Shown here one piece after another: positions 53,081 to 64,000 of a stretch of DNA of 64,000 bases. Under the pieces are notes generated by a model. It saw only the letters and a list, made by a program, of their open reading frames with translations. It was not told the origin of the DNA and did no database searches. The DNA is taken from positions 18,843,342 through 18,907,341 of the forward strand of contig NC_080053.1 of NCBI RefSeq assembly GCF_026212465.1, in the 5' to 3' direction. Each line of letters begins with the position of its first letter. Within the stretch, counting starts at the first letter, position 1. Position numbers and translations under genes: made by a program. The DNA is from Amaranthus tricolor. Taxonomy: Eukaryota; Streptophyta; Magnoliopsida; Caryophyllales; Amaranthaceae.

Positions 53081-55061
53081 TTAAAATTTTAACGAATGTG
53101 TATTAGAAATTTTATTTATGAGATATAGTTGAAAAAAAATCATATAAGCTCAAAAGTTTTTAAACATCCTAATAATAATTTTATATTGGAATTACTATTT
53201 ATGTAGATTTGAAAATTGGGATTAATTTTGGTTTATATTCACTATAAGATTAATTTTTGTCTTTTTATAATAACTTAAGCGTAATTATTTTTAATTTATC
53301 AACCTAGAACGACTACTCTTAGTTTTTACATAGAAAATCACTATTTTGAAGTAGTGATTTTGCATTGAAAATTACATGAAAAACTTATCTGATGACTATA
53401 ATTTTAAACTACTATTATGAATAGTGATAACACCTTAAAAAATCAACTTGCTTATCTTAAGTCTCGAGTCTACATAAATGATATTTTGAGAGTTTTGAAG
53501 TGTTGCGTATAAAAAATATAAAATAATTTTAGCCTAATGTTGAGAATATGAAATTCTAGAAGACAAGGATTGTGTGAATTGAACATGGAGGTTGATCCAC
53601 CTAGTTAAAAAAAACATTATTGTCTTTGAAATTAAAATGTTATATATTTTTTACTATGCTATAGACATCCATTTAACTATTTACAATATGACCCATCTTA
53701 GAGAGATCAATTTTAGCTTTGAGCACAAATGCAACCAAATGGAAGCACCAACAAGTTCTAAAACAAAGAGTCTAATACACTGACACAAAATAATGTTAGA
53801 ACCTTAATTCTAAAAAATTAGAGTTGGCTATAGTCATTCATATATATCCTTTTCTTTTGATTCATGATCATGGGATGATGTGAGTGTGACTAGGTTTTAC
53901 GACTCTTACAAACCTATCGCTCACACTCCTTCTTTAACAAGACTTGAGATCGATAATGGGCATTGGGTAGAGTTAACAAAGAGTCAAATAGCTTAGTAAA
54001 AATGTTTGAAATTATGGTCAAGACAGTTACTGAAATAGACTACATTTAATAAAGCTTAATTATAAGTTTATTAAGCTGATTGGAGTTATTAAGTAAGTTA
54101 ATTCGAGTAATAATATTATTATTTTGATAATATTGACTCAAGTATTTCATTTGTTAACATTTTCAAGAAAGAGGTATATTTTATTTAATGTATAAAATTT
54201 ATAAAAAGAATACTTCGATAAAAGTGTATTTTGATTATATTTTATTAATTGATTACTATCTTATCTTTATAAAAATAAATTTAAATAAAGTATTGAAAAA
54301 TAAATTCCAAATGCAATCCTTATTCATACTACCAATTACTTAATCGCCTATTATACCCTTACAGCATGTCTTATATAAGATTGTCTTACGATGATACGAC
54401 TTTAATAGAATTTAATGGGTCAAAGCTAAAAATGAACCCATTCTTACCCCAATCTAACCGACACACCCCTTCCCCATTTCTTTCATCATCCTCATCATCT
54501 TTTTACCTTCAAACTCTCAACTATGGCTACCCTTCTCTTCTCTTTCTCTTTGCTCAGCCAACAACACCACCACCACCACGCTAGCCACCAGCGCCGACAG
54601 TACCACCACCTCCTCCCTTTATTGTTGTTATGCATGTTGATCACTATTGGGTTTATATTGGGGATTTTGTGACTCAAATTGAAGTTCAAGATTGAAAGTT
54701 GAAAGGTCCTTTAAAGGTGATTGAGGTAATCCACAAACGATTTTATTTAAATATAAATTGAATGGTTTAAAGTAGTTTTATGTTCTTAAGTATAAACAAT
54801 GATTGTTGAATTTTTGTAGTAGTTTAGTGTTCATGGTTTAATTTGAGTCTTTAGTTCAAATTTAAGCATCAACTTGAGTGTAATTGGAGCATATAAGTTC
54901 AATTGGTAATTGGGTTCTTGCTTGTGTAGATTAGTATTGGTTATTTGGGTAATTGGGTTATTTGATATCTAGTATAAAACTTGGTATTTTGGATTTTGAA
55001 ATTTCAGTTTCGAAACTAAACTTTCTATTTTGGCTATTTTGGGGCGGTTCTGATTTTTTTT
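53081..55061. other. gene-free stretch
   Basis: No convincing gene. An RTE-like tail word (CTTAATTCTAAAAAATTAGAGTTGGCTATA) near 53803 suggests a LINE fragment. A 50-codon frame at 54522-54671 (MATLLFSFSLLSQQQ, then a His run and a hydrophobic end) follows a CT-rich stretch but has no recognised homology. Confidence 0.4.
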
Positions 55062-55450
55062 GGGTTCTAGAGTCTTCATAAGATTTGTGGAGCTTCGAGT
55101 CGCGGTCACATGGGCACTTCAATCGCCCCAAAAGGAGTTCGTATGAGGGAGTTATGTCCAAAATACTAGTAGACTGTCATGAAAATCGACAATGAGGTTT
55201 CTGTTTTGTTCCGTCCGAACCTGTGTTGCTGCTTTTGAGACAGTTAGAGTCATTTTGAGGTTTTAGTGTCTTCATGAGATTTGTAGAGCTTCGAGTCGCG
55301 GTTGCGTGGGCACTTGAATCACCTCAAAATGAGTTCGTATGAGGGAGTTATGTCCAAAATACTAGTAGGTTGTCATGAAAGTCAATAATAAGCTTTCTAT
55401 TTTTTGAATCGCCTCTATACGAGTTCTTATGAGGAAGTTATGACCGAATT
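55062..55450. repeat. 197 bp tandem duplication
   Basis: GAGCTTCGAGTCGCGGT and GAGTTCGTATGAGGGAGTTA recur at a spacing of about 197 bp (units starting near 55062 and 55259), with a partial third unit near 55402. It lies just left of the PIF/Harbinger element. Non-coding. Confidence 0.85.
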
Positions 55451-55581
55451 ACTAACAGGTGTCCTGATATGGTACTAAAATGGAATTTATTAAGTGGGAT
55501 TAGGAACTATAAAATGAATTGGATGTTTAATGTTATTTATTGGGTATTTGAGATTAATTTAGGGTTATTATTCTTCCTTTA

Positions 55582-58285
55582 GGGGCCGTTTGGTTGGGTG
55601 TAATAATCAAAGGGAAAGGTAATGGACAGACCTAATTCCCTTTGTTGTTGTTTGTTTGCCACTTTCTATCATTCCCTTTCCCCTTTTTTAGTTTTGGGTT
55701 TACCTAAAATTATTATCCCCTCACTCCCCACCCTCCCTTAGACTTTTCCATTCCACTCCCCACTTCATTACCCATCACCCTCTCCTCTCAAACCCTACAG
55801 ACAACCGTCCGCCTCCTCCCTTAAGTTCTCCTCTCTTCCTCACGGCTCCTCCTTCAAGTTGTTGCACGTGCCGCCATTGTTCAAATCCAAATCTCGACTT
55901 TTCCGCCGCCATTGTCATTCTTCAATCCAAATCTACCACATTTCGTAGCATTCTTCTCCTCAATCTCAACTTTCCTGCTGCCATTGTCAAATGTAAGTTA
56001 TTCTTCTACTACTACTCATTTGAATCTCTTTTCTCTTCACTCTTTTTCCTAATTTCTGCTACTTTTTTGATGAATTGAAATTCATGTGATTTCTGCTGCC
56101 GCCATTGATGAAATGCTGGAATTTCTGTTCTTATTCCTAATTTCTGATGTAAATTCTGTTCTTTTTGTTTTTATGAGTTATACTAGCATTTGAATCTTTC
56201 ATGTTCTACATAGTTTTGTTGCTTAATTGTATTTTGATGGGTGTAACTGGATTCATTGATTTCTTAATGATTAAAGATTTGCTACATGAAAAATGTTATA
56301 CAAGTGTTAGTAATGATCAAAGATTTGCTACATGAAAAATGAGTTATACTAGTCAATGATATGGTGTTATTGATGTTCTTTTCTATAGAAAATGGCTCGC
56401 ATTGGTACTTCTTTGAAAAGGAAGAGAAATTGAGACTTTATTCGGTTCATAATTACTATGATTAATTATGTTTTGTTGCTACATTTGATGTGGTACTTGA
56501 TGAGAAAAACTATATACGATTCCAATTATCTTAAGCTTGATAAAAAAACTAGGAGAAAAATGAGATTGCACAACTTGAGTAGAATGATTAGAGAAAGTGA
56601 CACTTTGTGTAGGAACTATCTTCGTATAAATCGATACACATTTGGTGTACTTTTAGAGATGGTTAGAGATATTGGTGGATTAAATGAAACAAGAAACACA
56701 TGTTTGGAAGAGATGGTTGCGGGTTTCTTATACACATTAGCTCACCATAAGAAAAATAGAATGATGGGTGCACATTTTTATAGAAGTGGTGAAACTATTA
56801 GTAGACAATTTCATGCTTGTTTGTTAGCAATCTTAAAGTTACATGCTATTCTTCTTAAGAAACCAACACCAATACAAGAGGATTGCAACGATGAAAGATG
56901 GAAATATTTCAAGGCAAATAAAAAACCAACACTTTAATTTGAGATAAAATAGAGAGACTATTAAATAATTTAAAGTGATATTGTTTGTTTTGTAGAACTC
57001 ATTAGGTGCCCTTGATGGTACAATGATTCTAGTGAATGTTCCTTGTGAAGATCGATCCAAATATCACACTAGAAAAGGTACCCTTGCTATGAATGTATTA
57101 GGAGTATGTTCACCCGAGATGGAATTTATATATGTCTTACCTGGTTGGGAGGGATCGGCACATGATGGTCGGATTCTTCGAGATGCTATTTCTAGGCCTA
57201 ATGGGTTAAAAGTTCCAAAAGGTAATTTGATTGACGTAATAGATTTTATTTGAGATTAACTTAGTAAGAGAGTAATATTTTTTAAAAAAAATTTGTCAAG
57301 GTTGTTATTATCTATGTGATGGAGGATATACTAATCGAGAAGGATTTCTTGCACCATATAGAGGGCATCTTTATCATCTTAGAGAATGGAATAATGGCCC
57401 CCAACAACCTCAAACCGCCGAAGAATATTTCAACTTAAGGCATGCAAAAGCTAGAAATGTGATTGAGAGATGCTTTGGGTTACTCAAGGGAAGATGAGGG
57501 ATTCTTAGAAGTCCTTCTTGGTTTAGTTTACAAACACATGGTCGAATTGTACTTGCTTGTGCCTTATTACATAATTTGGTAAAAAGATACATGCTCGCAG
57601 AATTTGATGATGAGGACTTGTTTGAGGAAAATGATAGTGATGATAATAATGGTGATGATAATGAGGAAGATGATGTGGAGTACATAACCTCCATTGCTGT
57701 AACCGATCCATGGACGAATTTTCGACGCTTTGAAAAGTGCTTATGTTAAGAGTCTTCTTGGAGGAATTGGAAATGGTAATGCTTAGATCTTATGTTGTGG
57801 TTTCATGAATGATTTTGAATTAGGTGTTGTTCACAAACTACTACTTTTGGCATGAACTTTATCTAGAAAGGACTATTGGCAAAGACTTGGGTCTTACTAG
57901 AACACTTTTGGTATGAATTTTGATCTAGAAACAAGTGATTATTGGTAATCAATCGAGCTAGAAAGATATTATTTGGAGTTATTTTTTTTCTTCTTCATAT
58001 TACAGGAAAAGATGATACATGTTAATGATATTTTTTAAAAAAATAAGTTTTTCAAGTTTATTATATAATAACTAGTTATTTTTGGAAAAAATATAAAAGA
58101 ATTTAAAAACTCATAATTTGATTCCTTAACTTGAACCAAACAGTCACAAAGGGAATCAATGAGCAGTTCATTCCGTTTCCTGAACACAGCCAAACGACTA
58201 GGCTAAATTAAGGGAATCCATTCCTTTCTCCTTCATTCCCTTTCCTCATTCCATTTCGATTCCCTTGTGCGAACCAAACAGCCCC
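55582..58285 (+). mobile_element. PIF/Harbinger element, 2.7 kb, nearly intact
   Basis: The ends GGGGCCGTTTGGTTGGG and, inverted, GGGGCTGTTTGGTTCGC are flanked by TTA on both sides (55579-55581 and 58286-58288). The element contains one transposase gene on the plus strand with a single visible premature stop. The Myb-like second gene usual for autonomous PIF/Harbinger elements was not recognised. Confidence 0.9.
56458..57749 (+). pseudogene. PIF/Harbinger DDE transposase with one premature stop
   Basis: Exon-like blocks are 56458-56913 (helix-turn-helix-like region, LRINRYTFGVLLEMVRDIGG, HHKKNRMMGAHFYRSGETIS), 56996-57221 and 57301-57749. The catalytic residues can be placed: Asp in LGALDGT, Asp in GSAHDGRILRDA, Glu in ARNVIERCFGLLKG. 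A TGA directly after LLKGR stands where the family has Trp. Otherwise the frame is open to an acidic tail and TAA at 57747. The first intron would use a GC donor (AAG|GCAAAT) with a TTTTGTAG acceptor; this could be a functional GC-AG intron or a mutated GT. The true start could be upstream: MARIGTSLKRKRN at 56393 is in frame but cut by TGA. Confidence 0.82.
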
Positions 58286-58288
58286 TTA

Positions 58289-60798
58289 TTGATTAGTATT
58301 TTAAATGATGATGAATTGATTTATATTTTAAGTAATGATTGTGATTTCAAAAGAAAATTTAGTGAATTCTTGTTTTGTTTTATAATAAAATATTCGACAT
58401 TGAAAAATGTCCGTTTTTGGGAATTGGCAACGAATATTTATATCCGGATTATTGTGAAATCCTATAGCTTGATAATAGGTAATGGGTATTCGAATCAGTC
58501 TCAAGCCCCAGATCCCGTTTCGTTCTTGCAAGAATCGTATTTTCGGTGATGACGATCACCCATATTCTCAGGATTTAGATCAAGCCTACTTCTTGACGGT
58601 CCATTATATTCCCACGTTTTAAACTGTTATTACATTATTGTTTTTAATGAGTTTTGAATAAATATGTTTGGTATATAAAGTTTTGTTTGTATTGCAATGA
58701 AAGCATATGTTTCATTTGCAATATTATTTCGCTATTAACTTGTAAAGTTATAGCCGTATTTTGATTCGTTATGAACTAAAGGTTCATAGCTGTATTTATG
58801 TCGACACCAAAGGGTCTTTTAAAAGAGTTTGGATTTGGATAAAATAATGTTTATAAATGGTTACCAAGTGAACAAGGAATTTGATTGAAGATGTTTGTCA
58901 ATGACTTGTATATAAATGCCATAGTCTGTTGGATTACTCAACAATTTAATTGTTGACAGTTTTTTATGGGGCCTATCTCTTATGGGGGATAGATCCACTT
59001 TCAGCTTGCCAACTTTAGTGCGGATGGATGTGCTGCTCCTTTATGTGTCATGTGTTGCGATAGGGAGGACATCGTTTTTAGAAAGTTAACTTATAATGAT
59101 ATTTTGGCAAATCATGTGTTGTAAAAAAATTTAAAAAAATTTAGATATTTTATAATTTATTAACTTAGTTTATAACTGGTTTGTAAGTAATTGTATTACA
59201 GTTATGTAAAGTTTTTAAATACTCTGATATTGGTTGTTGTGGCTATCGAGCCACAGGTCAAATTCAGCCCAGACTTCTATAAGTCTTCCGCTATGATTTG
59301 TAGACAATATTATTATATTGTTTACGCTGGTTTGGACTGTTTCAGTTACTTCTCAATAAGTACAAATTTCATGTAAGTTTAAAACCCCTGATGTTGAATT
59401 ATAACGAAAGATTCAGCCAGCCGAGTAACACTCAAGCATGGCCGAGTAACTTTTGTTCCTTAAGATTGGACTACACCCATAATTGCTCTACATTAAGCCA
59501 GTTGATGAAGAAAGATCACCGAGTTTGTTTTTTATTTATATATATTTGTTATTATTGTTAGAGTTCAAACTTATATTGTTAGATGCAGTTTGCAAGTAGT
59601 TACAGGAAACACTATTTCTTAGGATCTTTCTTAAGTCAAGGAGCTCTTTGACCGCATCATTCTTTGTGGGTGTGGGTTGTCGTCTTCTTTCCCTTTCCAA
59701 CTCTTACTCATAAGTCTTATGAGCAGAATGCACTAGGTATGATGATGATGGTGGTGACACAATCCACCTTGAGTTGTATGGACTGCATCCCTTGATTCTA
59801 GTTCTTGCTACAAACAAGTGTATCTAAGCATGTGAAAATTTTATCAAATTTGTGCATAATTGAAAATCAAAACAATCTATAATTTCAAACCATAGGCATA
59901 TAAAAATAGTCATTAGACTCTAATTTCTTAAAAAACATATATTAGTGTACAGTTTGAATGAAATAAAATATTATATTGTAGAACTCGTAACAAAAAATGA
60001 TAAAATCTATATATATTGATTTATTATTATAGAGATAAGATATTTCATAGATATACATGATTGACAATTTTAGTTGACTTGGGTTGCATCCATTGTAGTT
60101 ATACAAATCACCAAATAGTATTCATGCTTTCTAAATCACATGTTAAGTACCCGCCAATTTTATATTTGTGCAAAATTTAAAATAGATTATGTCTCCTTAT
60201 TTATCATTACATATCCATAACCTTTATGAATATTTTCATAGTCACTTCATATCTGCTAAACATTATAATTCGAATAAATATCAATATTCAATATAAAACA
60301 TTCTGATATTAAGCTACTTTACATAGCACCACATAACTCCTAAAATTTCATTTGAGTGCTTCCTCTATGGGCCAATGATATTCAATGTTTTTTTCTTCTA
60401 AACCGAAGTTTCAATCTCGCAATTCTTTTCTTTATTCAACATGCCCTCACATAATTGTGATTATGGTTATAGTGTTGTTAATGTTGTTGTGTTGTTATAT
60501 TCTACGCACCTATAATTGCAACTATTATGACACCCATGAATTTAGAATCGATTTTTTATTGAAAGAATTAGAAGAAATTAACAAGTAAATTGCTTCTATA
60601 TTCATTGTAAGAGGATGTTCATAGGTCTTGTATTGCTATCTTAATGGTAAAAGTTCTAAAGATAATGGTAGTTATGTTTTTGTAATACCCCTATAATTAG
60701 GTCTAATTTTAAAGTATACTTTACCGTAAAACTTAGATCAAAATCTACTCATCGTTAGCGCCACATTATTGTTTGCTGATTAAAGGAAATATTAGTGT
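58289..60798. other. gene-free stretch
   Basis: No recognised gene, RNA or terminal repeat. It is moderately AT-rich. A 67-codon frame at 60385-60588 has a hydrophobic stretch but no family resemblance. The left part probably continues the repeat into which the PIF/Harbinger element inserted. Confidence 0.4.
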
Positions 60799-61978
60799 TG
60801 TGAATGAAGGATTGAATAACTCTCAAATTAAGGCTTTGTGTTTAATTGTGTTTGTTTCATTGATTTACTGTGCAAAAAAGTACAGATTATAAAGGAAAAC
60901 ACCTAACATAATTACAAGATTTAAATCCCTAAATATCCTCCTAATAATACTAAAATATTGTAATATGAGAAACTATACATATTTAGTTTATTCTTTCCTT
61001 CACTCCCCCTTAAGTTGGGTAGTGGGATCTTCAACACCCAACTTGCGTAGTGTGTCTTGAAATTGTTATGATCCTACACCTTTGGTTAGGATATCTGCAA
61101 ATTTTCTTTGGATTGAACAAACGAAATATTAATTATCTTTGCTTCAAGCTTCTTCTTTATGAAATGTCGGTCAACTTCTATGTGTTTTGTTCTATCATGT
61201 TGAACATGATTCTCTGATATGCTTATTGCTGCTTTGTTGTCACAATTCAACTCACAACTATTGTGTTGTTTGAAATTGAGCTCTATCAGGAGTTTTCTTA
61301 TCCAAAGTACTTCAGTGATCCCTTTTGCTATCCCTCTAAATTCTGCTTCAGCACTGGATACAGCCACCACTTTTTGTGTTTTTGCTTCTCCAAGTCACAA
61401 GATTTCCTCCCACAAGTGTGAAATATCCCCATATTGATTTTCTGTCATCTCTATCACCTGCCCAGTCTGCATTTGTGTAGGCTCGAAAGCTTAGATGTAC
61501 ATTTCTTCGAAAGAAAATTCCCCTTCATGGTGTGCCTTTCAAGTATCTTAGGATCCTGATTGCTGCTTTCGTATGTTGTGTCTGAGGTTGATGCATAAAT
61601 CTACTTACTATCCCAACTGCATAGGCAATATCTGGTCGTGTGTGGGATAGATAGATAAGCTTTCCTACTAACTTCTGATATTGCTCTTAGTTGGCTGCTT
61701 CCTCTTTTTCTATCATTTGTAACCCATGGTTAACTATTATTGGAGTCTCAGCCGGTTTGCAATCCAACATCCCCATTTCAGTTAGAAGGTTTAGAACATA
61801 CTTCTTTCTGGTATATGAAAATTCCCCTTGCTGATCTTAGTACCTCGATTCCCAGAAAGTATTTCAGTTTTCCAAGATCCTTCATCTCAAATTCATTGAA
61901 CAATTTCTTTTTCAGTGATTGTATCTCATCTTTATCATTTCCTGTGATAATCATGTCATCTACATAGATGATACAGAT
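60799..61978 (-). mobile_element. Ty1/Copia retrotransposon 3' relic
   Basis: Minus-strand readings give, in order, the end of reverse transcriptase (IIYVDDMIITGND, about 61965-61930), [44 protein letters not shown], and RNase H at 61370-61086 (SSAEAEFRGIAKG, LWIRKLL, DNKAAISI, KHIEVDRHFIKKK). A frameshift separates the two RNase H parts at a run of A residues. A polypurine tract (AAGGGGGAG, 61003-61012) precedes a probable 3' LTR from 61002 to about 60799. Sequence upstream of YVDD stops at 61978 where MULE-2 begins. Confidence 0.88.
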
Positions 61979-62660
61979 ATTTCATGATATACCACTGAGT
62001 TTCTCCGAAATTCACCATATACCACACAAAATGTTTTAATTCACCATATACCATTGAGTTTTCATCCGTTAGCACAGAATACCATTAATGACAACTTCCG
62101 TCAATGTGCCGTTTGTAGTAAATTACCAGTATGCCTTTACGCGTTCAACTGGCGCCATTTTTAGGGTTGACTTCCCTAAACACAACGTATGTCTTCAAAA
62201 AATTGACCCCCCATCTTTCTTCATCTCCATTCAAGAGACTCTCTATTCGTCTTCATTGATTTGGAACCCTTAAAATCCATCACAAATTTGCAAAGTGTCG
62301 ATTTGCGTGAAGTGATTTGCAGGTTTTTGAGGCGGCGTGGTGGTCGTGACTGAATTTCGCACAAAGTTCGCTAATTTGGTGGATTAAGCATACGTAAGAT
62401 ATTACTATCCTTATCCATTTGCATTTCGAGTTCTGATTTTGTATTTTTTTCGCAAAATTGAGTTAGAGTTAGGGTTTGGTGGAAAATGATCATCTGTGTC
62501 AATTTTTTTGCTATGAAATTCGAATGTGAATTATATGAAAGTTAAGTGTGATGTGTTGCATGCGAATTTGAATTACGCTAAAGTGATGTGTTTTTGTTTT
62601 GTATACGATTTATAGTTTGGATTGTGATGTAATGTGTTGTTGGTAAATGTTGTTGTTAGG

Positions 62661-64000
62661 ATGAGTACAATGTGGTTGTTAGTTCGTGCTCCAAGGGTAC
62701 TTTTAATGTGAGGGTGGATGACACTGATAAGACCAATTTGATGGAGTTGATTGAATATATGTTTGAGGATTTAGTGAAACAGAACGTATATCTCCCTAAA
62801 TACTTCACCCTGTTTGTGAGTAAACTCAGAACAAATCGTAAGTTAGAGTTAGTTGATGATGGGGCAATGTTAAAAATGTGGGAGTAGAATGAAGGGAAGA
62901 ATGAAATTGAAGTGTTTATAGAAGAGAAAGAAACAAAACAGGCTTAAACCCAAAAACTGTAGGGTGCCTAGAAGCACTGATGTTAAGTTTGGCCTTGATT
63001 TTGGCAAGAAAACTGCAGCAGGGAGGCAACTTAACACTAGGAGGAAAAAAAAATTGGTGGTCGAAGAAATTGATGTTGAGTCTGATGGTTGGCCTTCTGA
63101 TGATAGTGAAGATGGTGATTATGAAGCTTCTGATGTTGAGGCTGATTCTGATATGGAGTTAGACATTGAGGATGAGTACATTGTGAGAGAAGAAGATGTT
63201 CCTGATAATATTGTAATACCACAGATTTAGCTTGAAAAAGGATTGATAGACTACTCATATCAACAAGGTGCATCTTCTTTTCTAGGGAGCCCATTTGCTA
63301 AGAACTCCACAGTTAAGCGTGCTTGGTGGGGAGCAATCTTAGCAGGGGTGACCTCCTGGGAAGTGTTCCGGGTGCGCACGAGTGAGGCCAAAGTGCGCTG
63401 GAAAGACTTGTGTTGGTTTGTGGGGCCAGTCTACAGTCTCCATGAGTAGTCACCATCGGCCCGAGGGGCCGGGGTGTTACAAATATACATGAGAAGACCT
63501 TTGAGGAATACTTAGATGGGTCTCATGTGTTAGAAAAAATGTACAAAAATGGTAAAATCTGGTCTCACTTACCATTTGGATCCATTGTTCTTGAGGAGTG
63601 GTTGATTTTGAAACCAAAACACAGTTTCTAGATGTATTCAGAGATTACTGCATACAAGAGGGCTTCTCTGTTTCAGTTGACCATGCTGACAGTAAGAGGT
63701 ACATAGAAAGGTGTTTGATGAGGGATTGCACTTGGAGGATTCATGCTTCAGTTCTAAGAGACAAAGTCAGTTGGGCCATAAAGAAGATAGAAGGAGAGCA
63801 TGCAACTTGTGGGAGGCTGGAAGAGAATCCTATGGTCTCTTCAGCATGGCTATGCAGACAATTGTTACAAGACTTAGAGGCAAACCTAGATGTCCCAGTT
63901 GATTCATTGTAGAGGCTGTGCATGGAAAGGTACATGATCCATGTGAAGTTGAGATTATTATACAAAGTGAAGAGTCTAGCCATGGAGCAATTACATGGTG
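62661..64000 (+). pseudogene. MURA-type transposase 5' part, interrupted and frameshifted
   Basis: Exon-like sequence after a TTGTTAG acceptor reads NVVVSSCSKGTFNVRVDD, then LRTNRKLELV, typical of the start of plant MURA. It meets TAG at 62885 and later TAA. An acidic block at 63050-63205 (DVESDGWPSDDSEDGDYEAS) follows. A Cassandra solo LTR interrupts the gene after VPDN at 63207. Downstream, HEKTFEEYLDGSHVL continues the same frame. A frameshift near 63595 precedes the MuDR-type DNA-binding region (VDFETKTQFLDVFRDYCIQE, DCTWRIHAS). A TAG lies at 63910. The catalytic domain is beyond the window. Confidence 0.8.
63212..63481 (+). mobile_element. Cassandra-type TRIM solo LTR inside MULE-2 MURA
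   Basis: The 270 bp element begins TGTAATACC and ends GGGGTGTTACA, with a perfect AATAT duplication at 63207-63211 and 63482-63486. The plus strand carries the 5S rRNA-derived segment (AGTTAAGCGTGCTTGG, GGGTGACCTCCTGGGAAG). It is in opposite orientation to, and homologous with, the copy at 25371-25641. Confidence 0.93.

Larger units (their letters stand above)
61979..64000 (+). mobile_element. MULE-2, left part, truncated by window end
   Basis: From about 61979 a MULE-like terminal region contains the words ATATACCACTGAG, ACCATATACCAC and ACCATATACCATTGAG, followed by leader sequence and a decayed MURA gene. It begins exactly where the Copia relic stops, so it probably inserted into that element. 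The right end is outside the window, so the duplication cannot be checked. Confidence 0.7.

Noticed and set aside
54522..54671. Possible small secreted or membrane peptide (50 codons)
   Set aside because: The frame is short, with a His run and hydrophobic end but no homology, and lies in repeat-rich DNA.
63299..63400. 5S rRNA gene
   Set aside because: Only the 3' half of a 5S sequence is present, with changes. It is embedded in a 270 bp TG...CA unit with a 5 bp duplication, which is a Cassandra LTR.

Overview
This window is AT-rich nuclear DNA from a dicot plant. The evidence is two ordinary plant genes with many introns and plant-specific transposon families (CACTA with ULP1, MULE, PIF/Harbinger, Copia, RTE-type LINE, Cassandra, Stowaway and Tourist MITEs). 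Conserved protein motifs do not fix the species. A Caryophyllales source is only a guess.

Two host genes are supported, both on the minus strand. The first is the 5' part of the gene for vacuolar H+-ATPase subunit H (four coding exons, 5959 down to 1588, in frame; the rest lies left of the window or is missing). The second is a complete 14-exon LETM1 gene (38461 down to 30058; 755 residues), a mitochondrial inner-membrane K+/H+ or Ca2+ homeostasis protein. It has a probable non-coding first exon near 41873-42060 and a 3.3 kb 5'UTR intron. Introns of both genes hold MITEs, LINE relics and long (TA)n arrays.

Most of the rest is mobile DNA. From 9671 to 26716 two related CACTA elements face each other. 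CACTA-A (plus, 9671 to about 14150) is a deletion derivative joining part of TNP2 to a ULP1-like protease gene. CACTA-B (minus, 26716 to about 16164) keeps decayed TNP2, TNPA-like and partial ULP1-like genes. It is interrupted by a 2.3 kb solo LTR and by a 271 bp Cassandra solo LTR carrying a 5S rRNA-derived segment. Each CACTA has a recognisable 5' terminus but no recognisable 3' terminus.

At 42566-47620, about 0.5 kb upstream of the LETM1 first exon, lies an apparently intact MULE. It has a perfect 9 bp target duplication, inverted repeats of about 185 bp and an uninterrupted 858-residue transposase with a DDE triad, SWIM and zinc-knuckle motifs. A convergent second gene encodes a 145-residue GRF zinc finger, coiled coil and membrane-anchor protein. 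The layout is that of a two-gene Mutator such as MuDR, with an unrelated protein in the second position. This is the most interesting feature of the window.

Further right are a Tourist-like MITE (52362-52672), a nearly intact PIF/Harbinger element (55582-58285, one premature stop), a Copia relic (about 60799-61978) and the 5' part of a second, decayed MULE (about 61979 to the window end) that itself carries a Cassandra solo LTR. Seven (TA)n arrays, two of nearly 0.9-1 kb, produce long false Ile-Tyr reading frames. No tRNA gene, functional rRNA gene or CRISPR array was seen.
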